The position numbers and the translations under genes were made by a program. This document shows positions 8,462 through 17,486 of a DNA stretch of 64,000 bases, in pieces. The notes beneath the pieces were generated by a model. That model saw only the letters and a list, made by a program, of their open reading frames with translations. It did not search any database and was not told the origin of the DNA. The DNA lies in assembly GCF_027812955.1 (NCBI RefSeq), contig NZ_JAPYZV010000002.1, positions 372,001 to 436,000 of the forward strand. Direction: 5' to 3'. Source of the DNA: Pedococcus sp. 5OH_020. GTDB taxonomy: Bacteria > Actinomycetota > Actinomycetes > Actinomycetales > Dermatophilaceae. Within the stretch, counting starts at the first letter, position 1. Each line of letters starts with the position of its first letter.

Positions 8462-10003
8462 TCAGGACACGCGCGTGGCAGCTTCCCGGCGCGGGTCGCC
8501 CGCCACGGTCAGGCTCGAGTCGGCAGTGCGCTCGGCCGCGCCTACGCCCCCGAAGAACATCGACCGGGGGCCGTGGGAGACCGAAGCCATGCCGGAAGCC
8601 TGCACTGCGGCGCTGATCCCCTCGTCGTCCTCGTACTCCACCCGAGCGACGCCGTCCTCGAGGATGCGCACGTGGAGCCGCGGCGCGTCGACGGCCTCCT
8701 GAAGGCTCGCCCCGCTCAGGCAGTGCCGGCCCAGGACCTGCATCAGAGCGGTGGTGATGCGGTCCGCCCCGGGGCTGCCGATGGCCAGCCGGTCCCCGGC
8801 ATCGGACCGGGCGACTGTGGGCGCCATGTTGGACGCGAGCCGCGTGCCGGGCGCCAGCGCATGCAGCCCGAGCCGGTTGAGCTCCGGCTCCCCGAGGCAG
8901 TTGTTGAGCATCATGCCCGTCCCCGGGACGGTCGCACCCGAGCCGTACCCACTCGAGGCGGTGATGGCACACATGGTGCCCTCGCTGTCGACAGCAGAGA
9001 CGTGGGCGGTCGACGACGACGTGGGCAGTCCGGCGAGCCCGTGCCGCTCGATCGTCTCCAGAAAGGCGTAGCCGTCCTCCTCCAGGTCCGTCGACAGGTC
9101 GTGCACCGCATGCCGGTAGGACAGGACGCGGTGCTGGATCTCGACCACCCGGGCCCAGTCCCAGGACGAGCCGGAAGTCCCATCCGCGCCGGCCAGCTCG
9201 CCCAGCATGACCGCGAGCATCGGCCCACCCACCGACGGAGGCGGGTTCGTCGCCACGTCCCAGCTCCCCAGCCGCAGCCGCAGGGGAGTGCGCACGACGG
9301 CCCGGTACGCCGCGAGGTCGGCTGCCGTCACCAGCCCACCGCGCGCGTCGCTGTCGGCGGCGATCCGCGCGCCAAGGTCACCGACGTACAGCGACCGCGC
9401 GCCCTCGTCGCCGATCTGCTCGAGGGTGTCGGCCAGGTCAGGGTTCACGGCGAGGTCACCGGCGAGCACCAGCCGGCCGTCGGGGCGACGGACCAGCGGC
9501 GCCGTGTTCTCGTCCCAGCTGAACACCGACTCGCCGGTGATGGCGAGGTAGGTGGCGGCGGCACCACCCACCCGGTACCCCTCTCGCGCCGCGGTGATGC
9601 TCGGCGCGAGCACCTCCCGCCACGGGGCTGCGCCGTGACGGTCGTGCGCCACGCCCAACGCTGCGAAGGCTCCCGGCGTCGCCACGGAGCCGTGGCCGGC
9701 GAACAACGTCAGGCCGCCGCCGTACGAGGTGTGCACCTCGCGCAGTCCCGCGCCGAAGCGCTCCCGGTCCAGACCGCGACCCGGCATCTCGACGTTGCCG
9801 TCGACGACCTCCGGTTCGCCGTCGGCGGGCCAGATGGTCACGAAGGCCCCACCCAGCGCTGACACGATGCCCGGCTCCGTGGTCATCGCCGCGACCATGG
9901 CGGCGATGGCCGCGTCCACCGCGTTGCCCCCTGCCGCCACGGCGGCAAGACCCGCATCCGCCGACGCCGGTCCGGTGGCCGCAACCGCTACGCGCATCGT
10001 CAT
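8462..10003 (-). CDS. Gamma-glutamyltransferase family protein
   Basis: A 513-residue Ntn-hydrolase that should self-cleave into large and small subunits. The processing threonine is in SSSTAHVSAVDSEG, followed by SSGYGSGATVPGTGMMLNN and IGSPGADRITTALMQV. The N-terminal A-NPLASxAGxxxL-type region is represented by SADAGLAAVAAGGNAVDAAIA. It transfers or hydrolyses gamma-glutamyl groups. Unlike periplasmic GGT there is no signal peptide, so it is predicted cytosolic. ATG at 10003 is chosen because conserved sequence starts at once; the frame is open upstream but runs into cydA. Divergent from cydA. Confidence 0.88.
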   Translation of the reverse strand: MTMRVAVAATGPASADAGLAAVAAGGNAVDAAIAAMVAAMTTEPGIVSALGGAFVTIWPADGEPEVVDGNVEMPGRGLDRERFGAGLREVHTSYGGGLTLFAGHGSVATPGAFAALGVAHDRHGAAPWREVLAPSITAAREGYRVGGAAATYLAITGESVFSWDENTAPLVRRPDGRLVLAGDLAVNPDLADTLEQIGDEGARSLYVGDLGARIAADSDARGGLVTAADLAAYRAVVRTPLRLRLGSWDVATNPPPSVGGPMLAVMLGELAGADGTSGSSWDWARVVEIQHRVLSYRHAVHDLSTDLEEDGYAFLETIERHGLAGLPTSSSTAHVSAVDSEGTMCAITASSGYGSGATVPGTGMMLNNCLGEPELNRLGLHALAPGTRLASNMAPTVARSDAGDRLAIGSPGADRITTALMQVLGRHCLSGASLQEAVDAPRLHVRILEDGVARVEYEDDEGISAAVQASGMASVSHGPRSMFFGGVGAAERTADSSLTVAGDPRREAATRVS

Positions 10004-10100
10004 GGGGCTGATTCTGCCCCGCCGCGCGTACCCAGGGGGACCGGACCGTAGGGGCAGCCCGAGTGGAGGTCCGTGCCGGCCAGACCCTATCGTCGCTGTC

Positions 10101-11507
10101 GTGGGCGTCCACGACCTCGCACGCCAGCTGCTCACCGGTGACGACCCGGCGGGACTGATGCCGGCGCGCGAGCAGATGGCGCTGTCACTCGGCTGGCACA
10201 TCGTCCTGGCCTGCTTCGGGGTGGCCTTCCCCACCATGATCTTCGTCGTGCATCGCCGCGGCGTCGTCCGTGACGACCCGGTGGCCCTGGCCCTGGCCCA
10301 ACGCTGGTCGAAGGTGTCGGCGGTGCTCTTCGCGATCGGTGCCGTCTCCGGCACCGTCCTGAGCTTCGAGATGGGGCTGCTCTGGCCGGGTCTGATGGGG
10401 CGGTTCGGCGACGTGCTCGGGCTGCCGTTCGCCTTCGAGGGCCTCTCCTTCTTCGTCGAGGCGATCTTCCTGGGCATCTACCTCTACGGCTGGGGCCGGA
10501 TGCCTCCGCGCCGGCATCTGCTGATGGTGCTGCCGATGGCGGCGGCCGGGGTGGTGGGCACCTTCTGCGTCATCTCCGTCAACGCCTGGATGAACGCACC
10601 CGCGGGGTTCCGGATCGTCGATGGCCGCGTGACCGACGTGAACCCCTGGGCGGCCATGTTCAACAGCCTCGTCTGGCTCCAGTTCACGCACATGTGGGTC
10701 GGCGCCTATATGGTCGTCGGCTTCGTCGTCTCGGGGGTCTACGCCGTCGGGATGCTCCGCGGGCGGCGGGACGCGCACCACCGGCTGGGCTTCTCCGTGC
10801 CGTTCGCCTTCGCCAGCGTGGCGGCACTGGTGCAACCCCTGGTCGGCCATCTCCTCGGCTCCACCCTCGTCGACCGCCAGCCGGCCAAGCTCGCGGCGTT
10901 CGAGCTCGCCATCACCACCGAGAGCCCGTCCCCGCTACGGGTCGGTGGCCTCCTGGTGAACGACCAGGTCCGCGGGGCGCTCGACATCCCCGTACTGGGA
11001 TCGCTCATCGCGCGTGGGTCCTTCACGGAGCCCGTGCCGGGGCTGGACACCATCCCCGTCCAGGACCGACCGCCGGTCAACATCACCCACTGGGCCTTCC
11101 AGTCCATGATCGGTCTCGGCACCCTGCTGGCGCTGGCCGTCCTGGTCTTCTGGTTCGCGCGCTGGCGCCGGCGCGACCCGCTCGAGCACCGGTGGGTGCT
11201 GCGGTTCGCCGCGGTCGCCGGGCCGCTCGCGGTCCTGACGCTGGAGTCGGGATGGGTGGCCACGGAAGTAGGTCGGCAGCCCTGGGTGGTGTATGGCGTG
11301 CTTCGTACGACGCAGGCTGCCGGAAGCAACTCGGGGCTCTGGTGGCTGCTGGCCGCCACCATGGTCGTCTACGCCGGCATGACGACGGGAGCCGTCGTGG
11401 TCCTGCGCTCCATGGCACGCCGCTGGCGAGCGGGACAGACAGACCTGCCCAGCCCGTACGGACCCCAGGCGCAGCTCCGGGACGCCGCCACGGAGCCGGG
11501 GCGATGA
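10101..11507 (+). CDS. cydA: Cytochrome bd oxidase subunit I
   Basis: A 468-residue membrane subunit of quinol oxidase, which oxidises quinol and reduces O2 to water without proton pumping. Haem ligand regions are visible: SLGWHIVLACFG near the N-terminus (b595 His), QFTHMWVGAYM (b558 His), and ESGWVATEVGRQPW near residue 380, holding the GRQPW signature. The Q-loop between helices 6 and 7 is short, as in the CIO-type group. GTG at 10101 precedes the conserved LARQ start. The stop overlaps the cydB start. No cydDC assembly genes are nearby. Confidence 0.92.
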   Translation: MGVHDLARQLLTGDDPAGLMPAREQMALSLGWHIVLACFGVAFPTMIFVVHRRGVVRDDPVALALAQRWSKVSAVLFAIGAVSGTVLSFEMGLLWPGLMGRFGDVLGLPFAFEGLSFFVEAIFLGIYLYGWGRMPPRRHLLMVLPMAAAGVVGTFCVISVNAWMNAPAGFRIVDGRVTDVNPWAAMFNSLVWLQFTHMWVGAYMVVGFVVSGVYAVGMLRGRRDAHHRLGFSVPFAFASVAALVQPLVGHLLGSTLVDRQPAKLAAFELAITTESPSPLRVGGLLVNDQVRGALDIPVLGSLIARGSFTEPVPGLDTIPVQDRPPVNITHWAFQSMIGLGTLLALAVLVFWFARWRRRDPLEHRWVLRFAAVAGPLAVLTLESGWVATEVGRQPWVVYGVLRTTQAAGSNSGLWWLLAATMVVYAGMTTGAVVVLRSMARRWRAGQTDLPSPYGPQAQLRDAATEPGR

Positions 11508-12505
11508 GCCTGCCAGTCGTGGTCGCCGCTGCCCTCTTCCTCGGAGTGCTGGCGTACGCGCTGTTGGCCGGGGCGGACTTCGGGTCGGGGTTCTTCGACC
11601 TCACGGCCGGGGGGAGTGCCCGCGGAGCGGAGCTTCGCACGCTGGTGGACCACAGCATCGGACCCGTCTGGGAGGCGAACCACGTCTGGCTGATCTACGT
11701 GCTGGTCACCTGGTGGACCGGCTTCCCGGCGACGTTCGCGTCCGCCATGTCCACCCTGATCCTGCCCATGCTCCTCGCCCTGCTCGGCATCGTGCTTCGA
11801 GGAGCCGCGTTCGCCTTCCGGAAGTACTCGGCCACACTGGGGCAGGCTCGGCTCTTCGGAGCGATCTTCGCCGGCTCCTCCGTGATCACCCCCTTCTTCC
11901 TGGGCACGGTGGCCGGAGGGATCGCCTCCGGAAGGGTGCCGGCACGCGGCCGCGGTGACCTCTGGTCCTCGTGGCTCAACCCCACCTCGCTCTTCGGCGG
12001 AGCAATAGCGGTGGGCACCTGCGCCTTCCTGGCCGGCACGTTCCTCGTAGCGGACGCCACCCGGTCCGGGAACGCCGGGCTCACCCAGCAGCTCCGCCGG
12101 CGAACGCTGGCCGTGGGGGTGGTCACCGGGGCCGTCGTCTTCGCGGCACTCGTTCCGATCACCCACGACTCACCCACCCTGAGCCGCGGGCTCTCCGGGC
12201 GGGCCGCCCCGCTCATCGTCCTCTCGGGGGTTGCCGGCGTGGCCACGCTGGTCCTGCTCCTGCGCCGTCGCCCTCACGTCGCACGGTTCACGGCGGCCGC
12301 AGCGGTCGCCGCCGTGCTGCTGGGCTGGGGGGTGGCGCAGTACCCGTGGCTGCTCGTCGACCAGGTCACCGTGACGCAGGGCGCCGGAGCCACGGCGACG
12401 CTGTGGGGGCTGCTGGTCGCCGTGGGCCTGGCGGGGGTGATCGTGCTTCCGGCGCTCGCCTACCTGTTCCGGCTGACCCAGTCGGAGAGCTGGACCCACA
12501 GCTGA
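11504..12505 (+). CDS. cydB: Cytochrome bd oxidase subunit II
   Basis: A 333-residue polytopic protein, partner of CydA. The N-terminus LAYALLAGADFGSGFFDL and the segment GPVWEANHVWLIYVLVTWWTGFP are characteristic of CydB. Eight or so membrane segments fit the family. ATG at 11504 overlaps the cydA stop by four bases (ATGA), so the two are coupled and made in equal amounts. Confidence 0.92.
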   Translation: MSLPVVVAAALFLGVLAYALLAGADFGSGFFDLTAGGSARGAELRTLVDHSIGPVWEANHVWLIYVLVTWWTGFPATFASAMSTLILPMLLALLGIVLRGAAFAFRKYSATLGQARLFGAIFAGSSVITPFFLGTVAGGIASGRVPARGRGDLWSSWLNPTSLFGGAIAVGTCAFLAGTFLVADATRSGNAGLTQQLRRRTLAVGVVTGAVVFAALVPITHDSPTLSRGLSGRAAPLIVLSGVAGVATLVLLLRRRPHVARFTAAAAVAAVLLGWGVAQYPWLLVDQVTVTQGAGATATLWGLLVAVGLAGVIVLPALAYLFRLTQSESWTHS

Positions 12506-12562
12506 GCTCCTGTCGGAGGCACCGGCGGCCTCAACCCCTTATCGGCCCAACTCACCGTCGAT

Positions 12563-12630
12563 CTCGACCCGATGACCACCTCGACCCGATGACGACCTCC
12601 ACCCGATGACCACTCAAACCCAATGACGAT
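12563..12630. repeat. Four 17-bp tandem repeats between cydB and idh
   Basis: Units start at 12563, 12580, 12597 and 12614, based on CTCGACCCGATGACCAC. The first three differ by one or two bases and the last is degenerate. The array ends one base before the stop codon of the convergent dehydrogenase gene, so it is the 3' region of both genes. Confidence 0.85.
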
Positions 12631-12631
12631 G

Positions 12632-13684
12632 TCACGACGGGCTCTCACGGTGCACCAGCCGCACCGAGACCGGCAGGCCGGAGCGCAGCGACTCGAGGGC
12701 CGCCGACGAGACGGCCGTCGCGGCGTACCCGTCCCAGCTCGTCGGTCCGACCAGCTCACCGCGGCGGCACGCGTCGACCCACGCCTGCACCTCGAGGTCA
12801 TACGCCCGCGCGAAGCGCACCCGGAAGTCCGGCGGTACCGAACCTCCCCACCTCCCGCCCGGGGGGTGCTCGCCCGCGGCCCCCAGAGAGTCGAACGTCG
12901 TCGTCCACAAACCGGCGCTGTTGCGGCCGACGACGACCGTGCCCCGTTCGCCCACGACCTCGCAGCGCACCTCGTAGCCCACCTGGGAGTTGACGAACAC
13001 CTCCGAGGTGACCAGGCCCCCACCCGCCATCCGGAAGAGGGCCACCAGCGGGTCTCGGACTCCGTCACCCGCCGCCCGCGTCGCGAGGCCGCCGAGCACA
13101 GTGACCTCGGCGATCTCCTCGCCGAACAGGAACCGCGCCACGTCGACCTCGTGGACCAACGAGTCGCGCACGATCATCTCGGAGCCGAAGGTGTCGGGCA
13201 CCTGCTGGTTCCGGTGCGTGTTGTGCAGCAGCAGGGTCCGGCCCAGCCGTCCGGAGTCGAGGAGCTGTTTGGCCGCTGCGTACTCGGGGTCGAACCTGCG
13301 CATGAACCCGACCTGCACGAGCGGTCGCCCACCCGCGCGCTCGGCCTGCATGACGCGGACCGCCGACTCCGCGTCCATCGTCAGCGGCTTCTCGCAGAGC
13401 GTCGGCTTCCGGTGCGCGATGCAGGCCAGCAGCTGCTCCTCGTGGACGAGACCCGGCGAGGCGATGAGGACCGCCTCCACCTCCGGGTCCGCCACCAGGT
13501 CGAGCGGGTCGGCGATGCCGCGAACCTGCGGATGCCGTGCGGCCACCGCCGCGGCACGCGCAGGGTCGGCGTCGGACACGGCGACCAGCCGCGCACCGGC
13601 CGTCCTGCGGACCAGCCGCTCGACATGGTCGTCGCCCATCAGGCCGACGCCGAGGACGCCGACCGCGAGGGCTTCGGATCTCAT
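12632..13684 (-). CDS. Gfo/Idh/MocA oxidoreductase, probable inositol dehydrogenase
   Basis: A 350-residue NAD(P)-dependent sugar/polyol dehydrogenase. The Rossmann motif GVLGVGLMGDDH is at about residues 9-20, CEKPLTM near 95 carries the EKP catalytic-pocket motif, and QVGFMRRFDPEY and HEVDVARFLFG (His/Asp of the active site) follow. As last gene of the iol cluster it most likely oxidises myo-inositol or an epimer (scyllo- or D-chiro-inositol). It lies 49 bases after iolD in the same direction. A second family member heads the cluster at 19370, so the two may divide substrates. Confidence 0.85.
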   Translation of the reverse strand: MRSEALAVGVLGVGLMGDDHVERLVRRTAGARLVAVSDADPARAAAVAARHPQVRGIADPLDLVADPEVEAVLIASPGLVHEEQLLACIAHRKPTLCEKPLTMDAESAVRVMQAERAGGRPLVQVGFMRRFDPEYAAAKQLLDSGRLGRTLLLHNTHRNQQVPDTFGSEMIVRDSLVHEVDVARFLFGEEIAEVTVLGGLATRAAGDGVRDPLVALFRMAGGGLVTSEVFVNSQVGYEVRCEVVGERGTVVVGRNSAGLWTTTFDSLGAAGEHPPGGRWGGSVPPDFRVRFARAYDLEVQAWVDACRRGELVGPTSWDGYAATAVSSAALESLRSGLPVSVRLVHRESPS

Positions 13685-13690
13685 CTAGGA

Positions 13691-13735
13691 GACCGCCCGG
13701 TCGCGGACCGCCTCGCCGCGGACCGCCTCCGGCTC
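13691..13735. repeat. Three 15-bp tandem repeats between iolD and idh
   Basis: Units of GACCGCCTCGCCGCG type at 13691, 13706 and 13721; the last runs into the iolD stop codon (13734-13736, minus strand). They fill almost the whole gap between the two genes. Confidence 0.75.
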
Positions 13736-15686
13736 ACGCCTGCGCATCCTCTGCCGGCGTGAGGAGGTGGCGCTGCGTCGCCTTGTGCCCGACGTAGCGC
13801 TGGTAGGCCTCGCCGGTGGACTCGAGGTGGCTCGTCTGCGCGACCGGAACGTCCCACCAGGAGCCGCTGTCCGGCGCGTACACCGTCGGGTCCGTCTCGA
13901 CGTGGATGACGACCGGGCCACCATCCGCCGGTGCGCCCTTGGCCTCCTTGACCGCTGCCTCCAGCTCCCCGCGGCTGTGCACCTCGATGACGTGAGCGCC
14001 GAGGCTCCGGGCGTTCGCCGCCAGGTCGACCGGCAGGGGCGCACCGTCGAGACGCCCCGACCCGCCGTCCCGGTACCGGTACCGGGTCCCGAACCGTTGC
14101 GACCCAAGGCCTTCGGAGAGGGAGCCGATCGAGTGGAAGCCGTGGTTCTGCACGAGGACGACGATGACCTTGAGGCGCTCCTGCACCGCGGTGACGAGCT
14201 CCGTGGGCATCATGAGGTACCCGCCGTCCCCGACCATGGCGAACACGTCGCGGGTCCGGTCCGCCAGGCGGATGCCCAGAGCCCCCGGCACCTCGTAGCC
14301 CATGCACGAGAACCCGTACTCCACGTGGTAGCCCTTCCGGTCCCGCACCCGCCAGAGCTTGTGCAGGTCACCGGGCATGGAGCCGGCGGCGCACAGCACG
14401 ACGTCGCGCGGGTCGGACAGCTCGTTGACCACGCCGATGACCTCGCCCTGAGTGAGCAGCCCCTCAGCCAGCCCTCGCGTCACCTCCTGGGACGGGTGGT
14501 ACGCCGACTCGACCTGCTCCTCCCACTGCGCCCGGAGCGAGGCCTGGCGGTCCCGGTACTCCTGGGGGACGGCCCAGCCTTCCAGCTCGTGCCTCAGCGC
14601 AGTCAGGGCCTCCCGGGCGTCGGCGACGACGGACAGGCCTGCCTGCTTGCCGGCGTCGAACCCCGCGATGTTGAGGTTGACGAAGCGGACTCCCTTGTCC
14701 TGGAAGGCGGTCCGGGAGCCGGTCGTGAAGTCGGACCACCGCGTTCCGACGCCGATGACGAGGTCCGCCTCGGCGGCGAGCGCGTTGGCCGCTGTCGTCC
14801 CGGTGGAGCCCACGGCACCCACCAGCTGCGGGTGACCGTGGGTGAGGGAGCCCTTGCCGGCCTGGGTCTCCCCCACCGGGATCCCGGTGCTCTCGCTGAG
14901 GGCGGCGAGGATCTCCTCCGCACCGGAGTAGTGGACCCCGCCACCCGCCACCAGGAACGGACGACCCGAGGCCCTGACCAGCTGGGCGGCGGCCGCAACG
15001 CGGGACGCCTCGGCCGGCGGGCGGGCGACGTGCCACACGCGTGGGGCGAAGAGCTCGAGCGGCCAGTCGTACGCCTCCGCCTGGACGTCCTGAGGCAGGG
15101 CGACCGTGACGGCTCCGGTCTCCGCCGGGTCGGTGAGCACCCGCATGGCGCCCAGGAGCGCCGAGGGCAGCTGCTCGGGACGGGTGACCCGGTCGAAGAA
15201 CCGGGACAGGGGCCGGAAGGCGTCGTTGACGCTGACGTCTGCGGCATACGGCTGCTCGAGCTCCTGCAGGACCGGGGAGGCCACCCGCGTCGCGAAGGTG
15301 CCCGATGGCAGCAGCAGCACCGGGATCCGGTTGACCGTCGCGAGCGCCGCGCCGGTGAGCATGTTGGTGGAGCCGGGACCCACCGAGGCGGTGCACACCC
15401 AGGTCTGCAGGCGGTCCTTCTGGCGGGCGTAGGCGACCGAGGTGTGCACCATGGCCTGTTCGTTGCGCGCCAGGATGTAGGGGAGCCGCTCCTGCTCGTC
15501 AGCGCCCAGCTCGTTCTCCAGCAGGGCCTGGCCGATCCCCGCCACGTTGCCGTGGCCGAAGATGCCGAAGCAGCCGGCGAAGAGCTTCCGCCGCTCACCG
15601 TCCCGCTCGCTCCACTGGTTCGCGAGGAACCGGACCACCGCCTGGGCCACCGTGAGCCGCACTGTCGCGGCCTGCTCGTCCACCAT
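13734..15686 (-). CDS. iolD: 3D-(3,5/4)-trihydroxycyclohexane-1,2-dione hydrolase
   Basis: A 650-residue thiamine-diphosphate enzyme that opens the ring of trihydroxycyclohexanedione to 5-deoxy-glucuronate in inositol breakdown. The N-terminal TPP domain holds the catalytic glutamate region ARNEQAMVHTSVAYARQ and TASVGPGSTNMLTGAA; the C-terminal TPP-binding motif is MVGDGGYLMM followed about 25 residues on by LVQNHGF. The extended N-terminal segment FGIFGHGNVAGIGQALLE is typical of IolD and not of acetolactate synthase. The gene starts one base after the iolB stop. Confidence 0.95.
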   Translation of the reverse strand: MVDEQAATVRLTVAQAVVRFLANQWSERDGERRKLFAGCFGIFGHGNVAGIGQALLENELGADEQERLPYILARNEQAMVHTSVAYARQKDRLQTWVCTASVGPGSTNMLTGAALATVNRIPVLLLPSGTFATRVASPVLQELEQPYAADVSVNDAFRPLSRFFDRVTRPEQLPSALLGAMRVLTDPAETGAVTVALPQDVQAEAYDWPLELFAPRVWHVARPPAEASRVAAAAQLVRASGRPFLVAGGGVHYSGAEEILAALSESTGIPVGETQAGKGSLTHGHPQLVGAVGSTGTTAANALAAEADLVIGVGTRWSDFTTGSRTAFQDKGVRFVNLNIAGFDAGKQAGLSVVADAREALTALRHELEGWAVPQEYRDRQASLRAQWEEQVESAYHPSQEVTRGLAEGLLTQGEVIGVVNELSDPRDVVLCAAGSMPGDLHKLWRVRDRKGYHVEYGFSCMGYEVPGALGIRLADRTRDVFAMVGDGGYLMMPTELVTAVQERLKVIVVLVQNHGFHSIGSLSEGLGSQRFGTRYRYRDGGSGRLDGAPLPVDLAANARSLGAHVIEVHSRGELEAAVKEAKGAPADGGPVVIHVETDPTVYAPDSGSWWDVPVAQTSHLESTGEAYQRYVGHKATQRHLLTPAEDAQA

Positions 15687-15687
15687 C

Positions 15688-16605
15688 TCAGCTCTCTTCC
15701 GGTGAAGGGTCCTCGGACCGAAGTCGCGGGTCCACGTCCTGCCCCGCCCAGGTCTGGCGCACCCACCCGTGGGCGGGGTCGTCGCAGATGAGCCACGCCC
15801 GCTCCGGGCCGGGCCCGGCCATGACGTTCAGGTAGTAGAGGTCGTACCCGGGCGGCGCCATGGCAGGTCCGTGCCAGCCATGCGGCACCAGGACGACGTC
15901 ACCGCTGCGGACCTCGGCCAGCACGTCGATGGGGCGGTCGGCAGTGCCGTAGACGCGCTGGTAGCCGAAGGGCTCTGCGCCCACGGGGGCTCCGTGCGTG
16001 GCGGCCGCCTCGAAGTAGTAGATCTCCTCCAGCTCGGTCTCGACGCCCGTGCGTTCCTCGTCATGCTTGTGCGGCGGGTACGAGCTCCAGTTCCCGGCCG
16101 GAGTGACGACCTCGCACGCGATGATCGAGTCCGCCTCGAGGACGCCGGGGATGCCGAAGTTGCGCACCTGGCGGCTGGCGAGGCCGGCACCCCTGAGCTC
16201 CACCGGCACCTCCTCCCGCGTCAGGTGGACCACCGGCACGGCAGGCCGCGTGGTGGCGCTCGCCCCGCACACCGCCACGCGCGCCGCCCCGTGCTGGGCG
16301 GTGAGAGTCCAGTCCGTGTCCCTGGCGACGTACAGCACGTCCGTCGGGCCGGCGAAGACCGACGCACGGCCGGCCAGCACGACCTCGTGGCCGTCGGCCC
16401 GGACCGTCACCGAACCGGAGAGCGGTACGACGACGTGCTCCTGCCCGTCCGCGGGCAGCTCGCGCCGTTCACCCTGTGCCAGCGAGGTCACCATAAGGCT
16501 GGTGTGCTGCCACCCCTGCACGCTGTCGTCCACCACGACGTCCCACCCGTCCCGCTCCGCGGTGCCGAGAGGATGCACCCAGCGCGCGTTGTCCGCGCCC
16601 GTCAC
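15688..16605 (-). CDS. iolB: 5-deoxy-glucuronate isomerase
   Basis: A 305-residue bicupin that isomerises 5-deoxy-glucuronate to 5-dehydro-2-deoxy-gluconate, the step after IolD. The metal-binding cupin motif is NWSSYPPHKHDEE, with ELEEIYYFEA next and VLVPHGWHGPAMAPPGYDLYYLNVMAG near the end, all IolB signatures. GTG start at 16605 overlaps the preceding gene by four bases (GTGA). Confidence 0.95.
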   Translation of the reverse strand: MTGADNARWVHPLGTAERDGWDVVVDDSVQGWQHTSLMVTSLAQGERRELPADGQEHVVVPLSGSVTVRADGHEVVLAGRASVFAGPTDVLYVARDTDWTLTAQHGAARVAVCGASATTRPAVPVVHLTREEVPVELRGAGLASRQVRNFGIPGVLEADSIIACEVVTPAGNWSSYPPHKHDEERTGVETELEEIYYFEAAATHGAPVGAEPFGYQRVYGTADRPIDVLAEVRSGDVVLVPHGWHGPAMAPPGYDLYYLNVMAGPGPERAWLICDDPAHGWVRQTWAGQDVDPRLRSEDPSPEES

Positions 16606-17486
16606 GACGCGCTGCCGTGCACGAGCCCGGCGGCCACGTCGACCGCCGACGCGACATCACCGTCGGGCGGGTAGAGCAGTGCCCGACCCACCACGAGCCC
16701 GCGGACCTGGGGCAGCTCCAGGGCCGCGCCCCACGAGGCATAGGTGTCGTCGGGGTGTCCTTGCGGGTCTCCGCCGAGGAGAAGGGTGGGCAGGGTGGTG
16801 GCGTCCATGACGCGCGGCAGGTCCTCGACCACGGGCAGCTTCAGCCAGGTGTGCGCACTGCTCGCCCCCAGTCCCGACGCGATGTGGATGGACCTGATCG
16901 TGGAGTCGGCGTCGAGGAGGTTGACGACCCGGCCGTCGACCCACCGGGAGAGGAACGGCTCCACCATCGCCATGAGCCCCGCCGCCGCGAGCTCGGTGAC
17001 GGCACGTGCGCTGGCCTCGAGCGTTCCGGCGGTACCGGGGTCGTCCAGCGCGATCCGGGTGAGCATCTTGCCCCCGTCGAGGCCTGAGGCGGCGAGGTCA
17101 CGCGCACGGTAGGCGGTGAACCGGTCGTCGAGCTCGAAGGTGGCACCCTGCAGACCACCCCGGTTCATCGAGCCGATGACCACCTTGCCTTCGAGCGCCC
17201 CCAGGAGCAGGAGGTCGTCGAGGATGTCGGGGGTCCCCAGCACGCCGTCCACACCAGGCCGCGACACGGCCGTGACCAGGCGTTCGAGGAGGTCGCTGCG
17301 GCTGGCCATCGCCGACCCGTCGCCGCGCACTCCCAGCGCTCCGCGGGCCGGGTGGTCGGCGGCGACCACGAGGAGCCTCCCGTCGCGGCCGACGAGGTCC
17401 CGACGGGCGCGGGCAGCCCACGACTTGTCGATCCGCTGCGGCTCCCGCACCCGGATCTGGGTGAGGTCGGCCACGGTGACGGTCAT
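16602..17486 (-). CDS. Aldolase-like (beta/alpha)8 protein of iol clusters
   Basis: A 294-residue TIM-barrel protein related to class I (DeoC/LacD-like) aldolases, of the type called the Cgl0159 family in Corynebacterium. LLVVAADHPARGALG near residue 40, LDGGKMLTRIALDD near 140 and HTWLKLPVVED near 205 are conserved; the last lysine could form a Schiff base. Between iolC and iolB it probably cleaves 2-deoxy-5-keto-gluconate 6-phosphate, the IolJ step, since no classical iolJ is present. Coupled by four-base overlaps on both sides. Function is inferred from position. Confidence 0.75.
   Translation of the reverse strand: MTVTVADLTQIRVREPQRIDKSWAARARRDLVGRDGRLLVVAADHPARGALGVRGDGSAMASRSDLLERLVTAVSRPGVDGVLGTPDILDDLLLLGALEGKVVIGSMNRGGLQGATFELDDRFTAYRARDLAASGLDGGKMLTRIALDDPGTAGTLEASARAVTELAAAGLMAMVEPFLSRWVDGRVVNLLDADSTIRSIHIASGLGASSAHTWLKLPVVEDLPRVMDATTLPTLLLGGDPQGHPDDTYASWGAALELPQVRGLVVGRALLYPPDGDVASAVDVAAGLVHGSAS

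Noticed and set aside
12563-12630. Possible CRISPR array
   Set aside because: Units are directly adjacent with no spacers, and no cas genes are present.
13767-15791. Long plus-strand open frame (674 codons) opposite iolD
   Set aside because: Antisense to a clear ThDP enzyme gene; peptide is Arg/Gly/His-rich with no family look, as expected of high-GC shadow frames.
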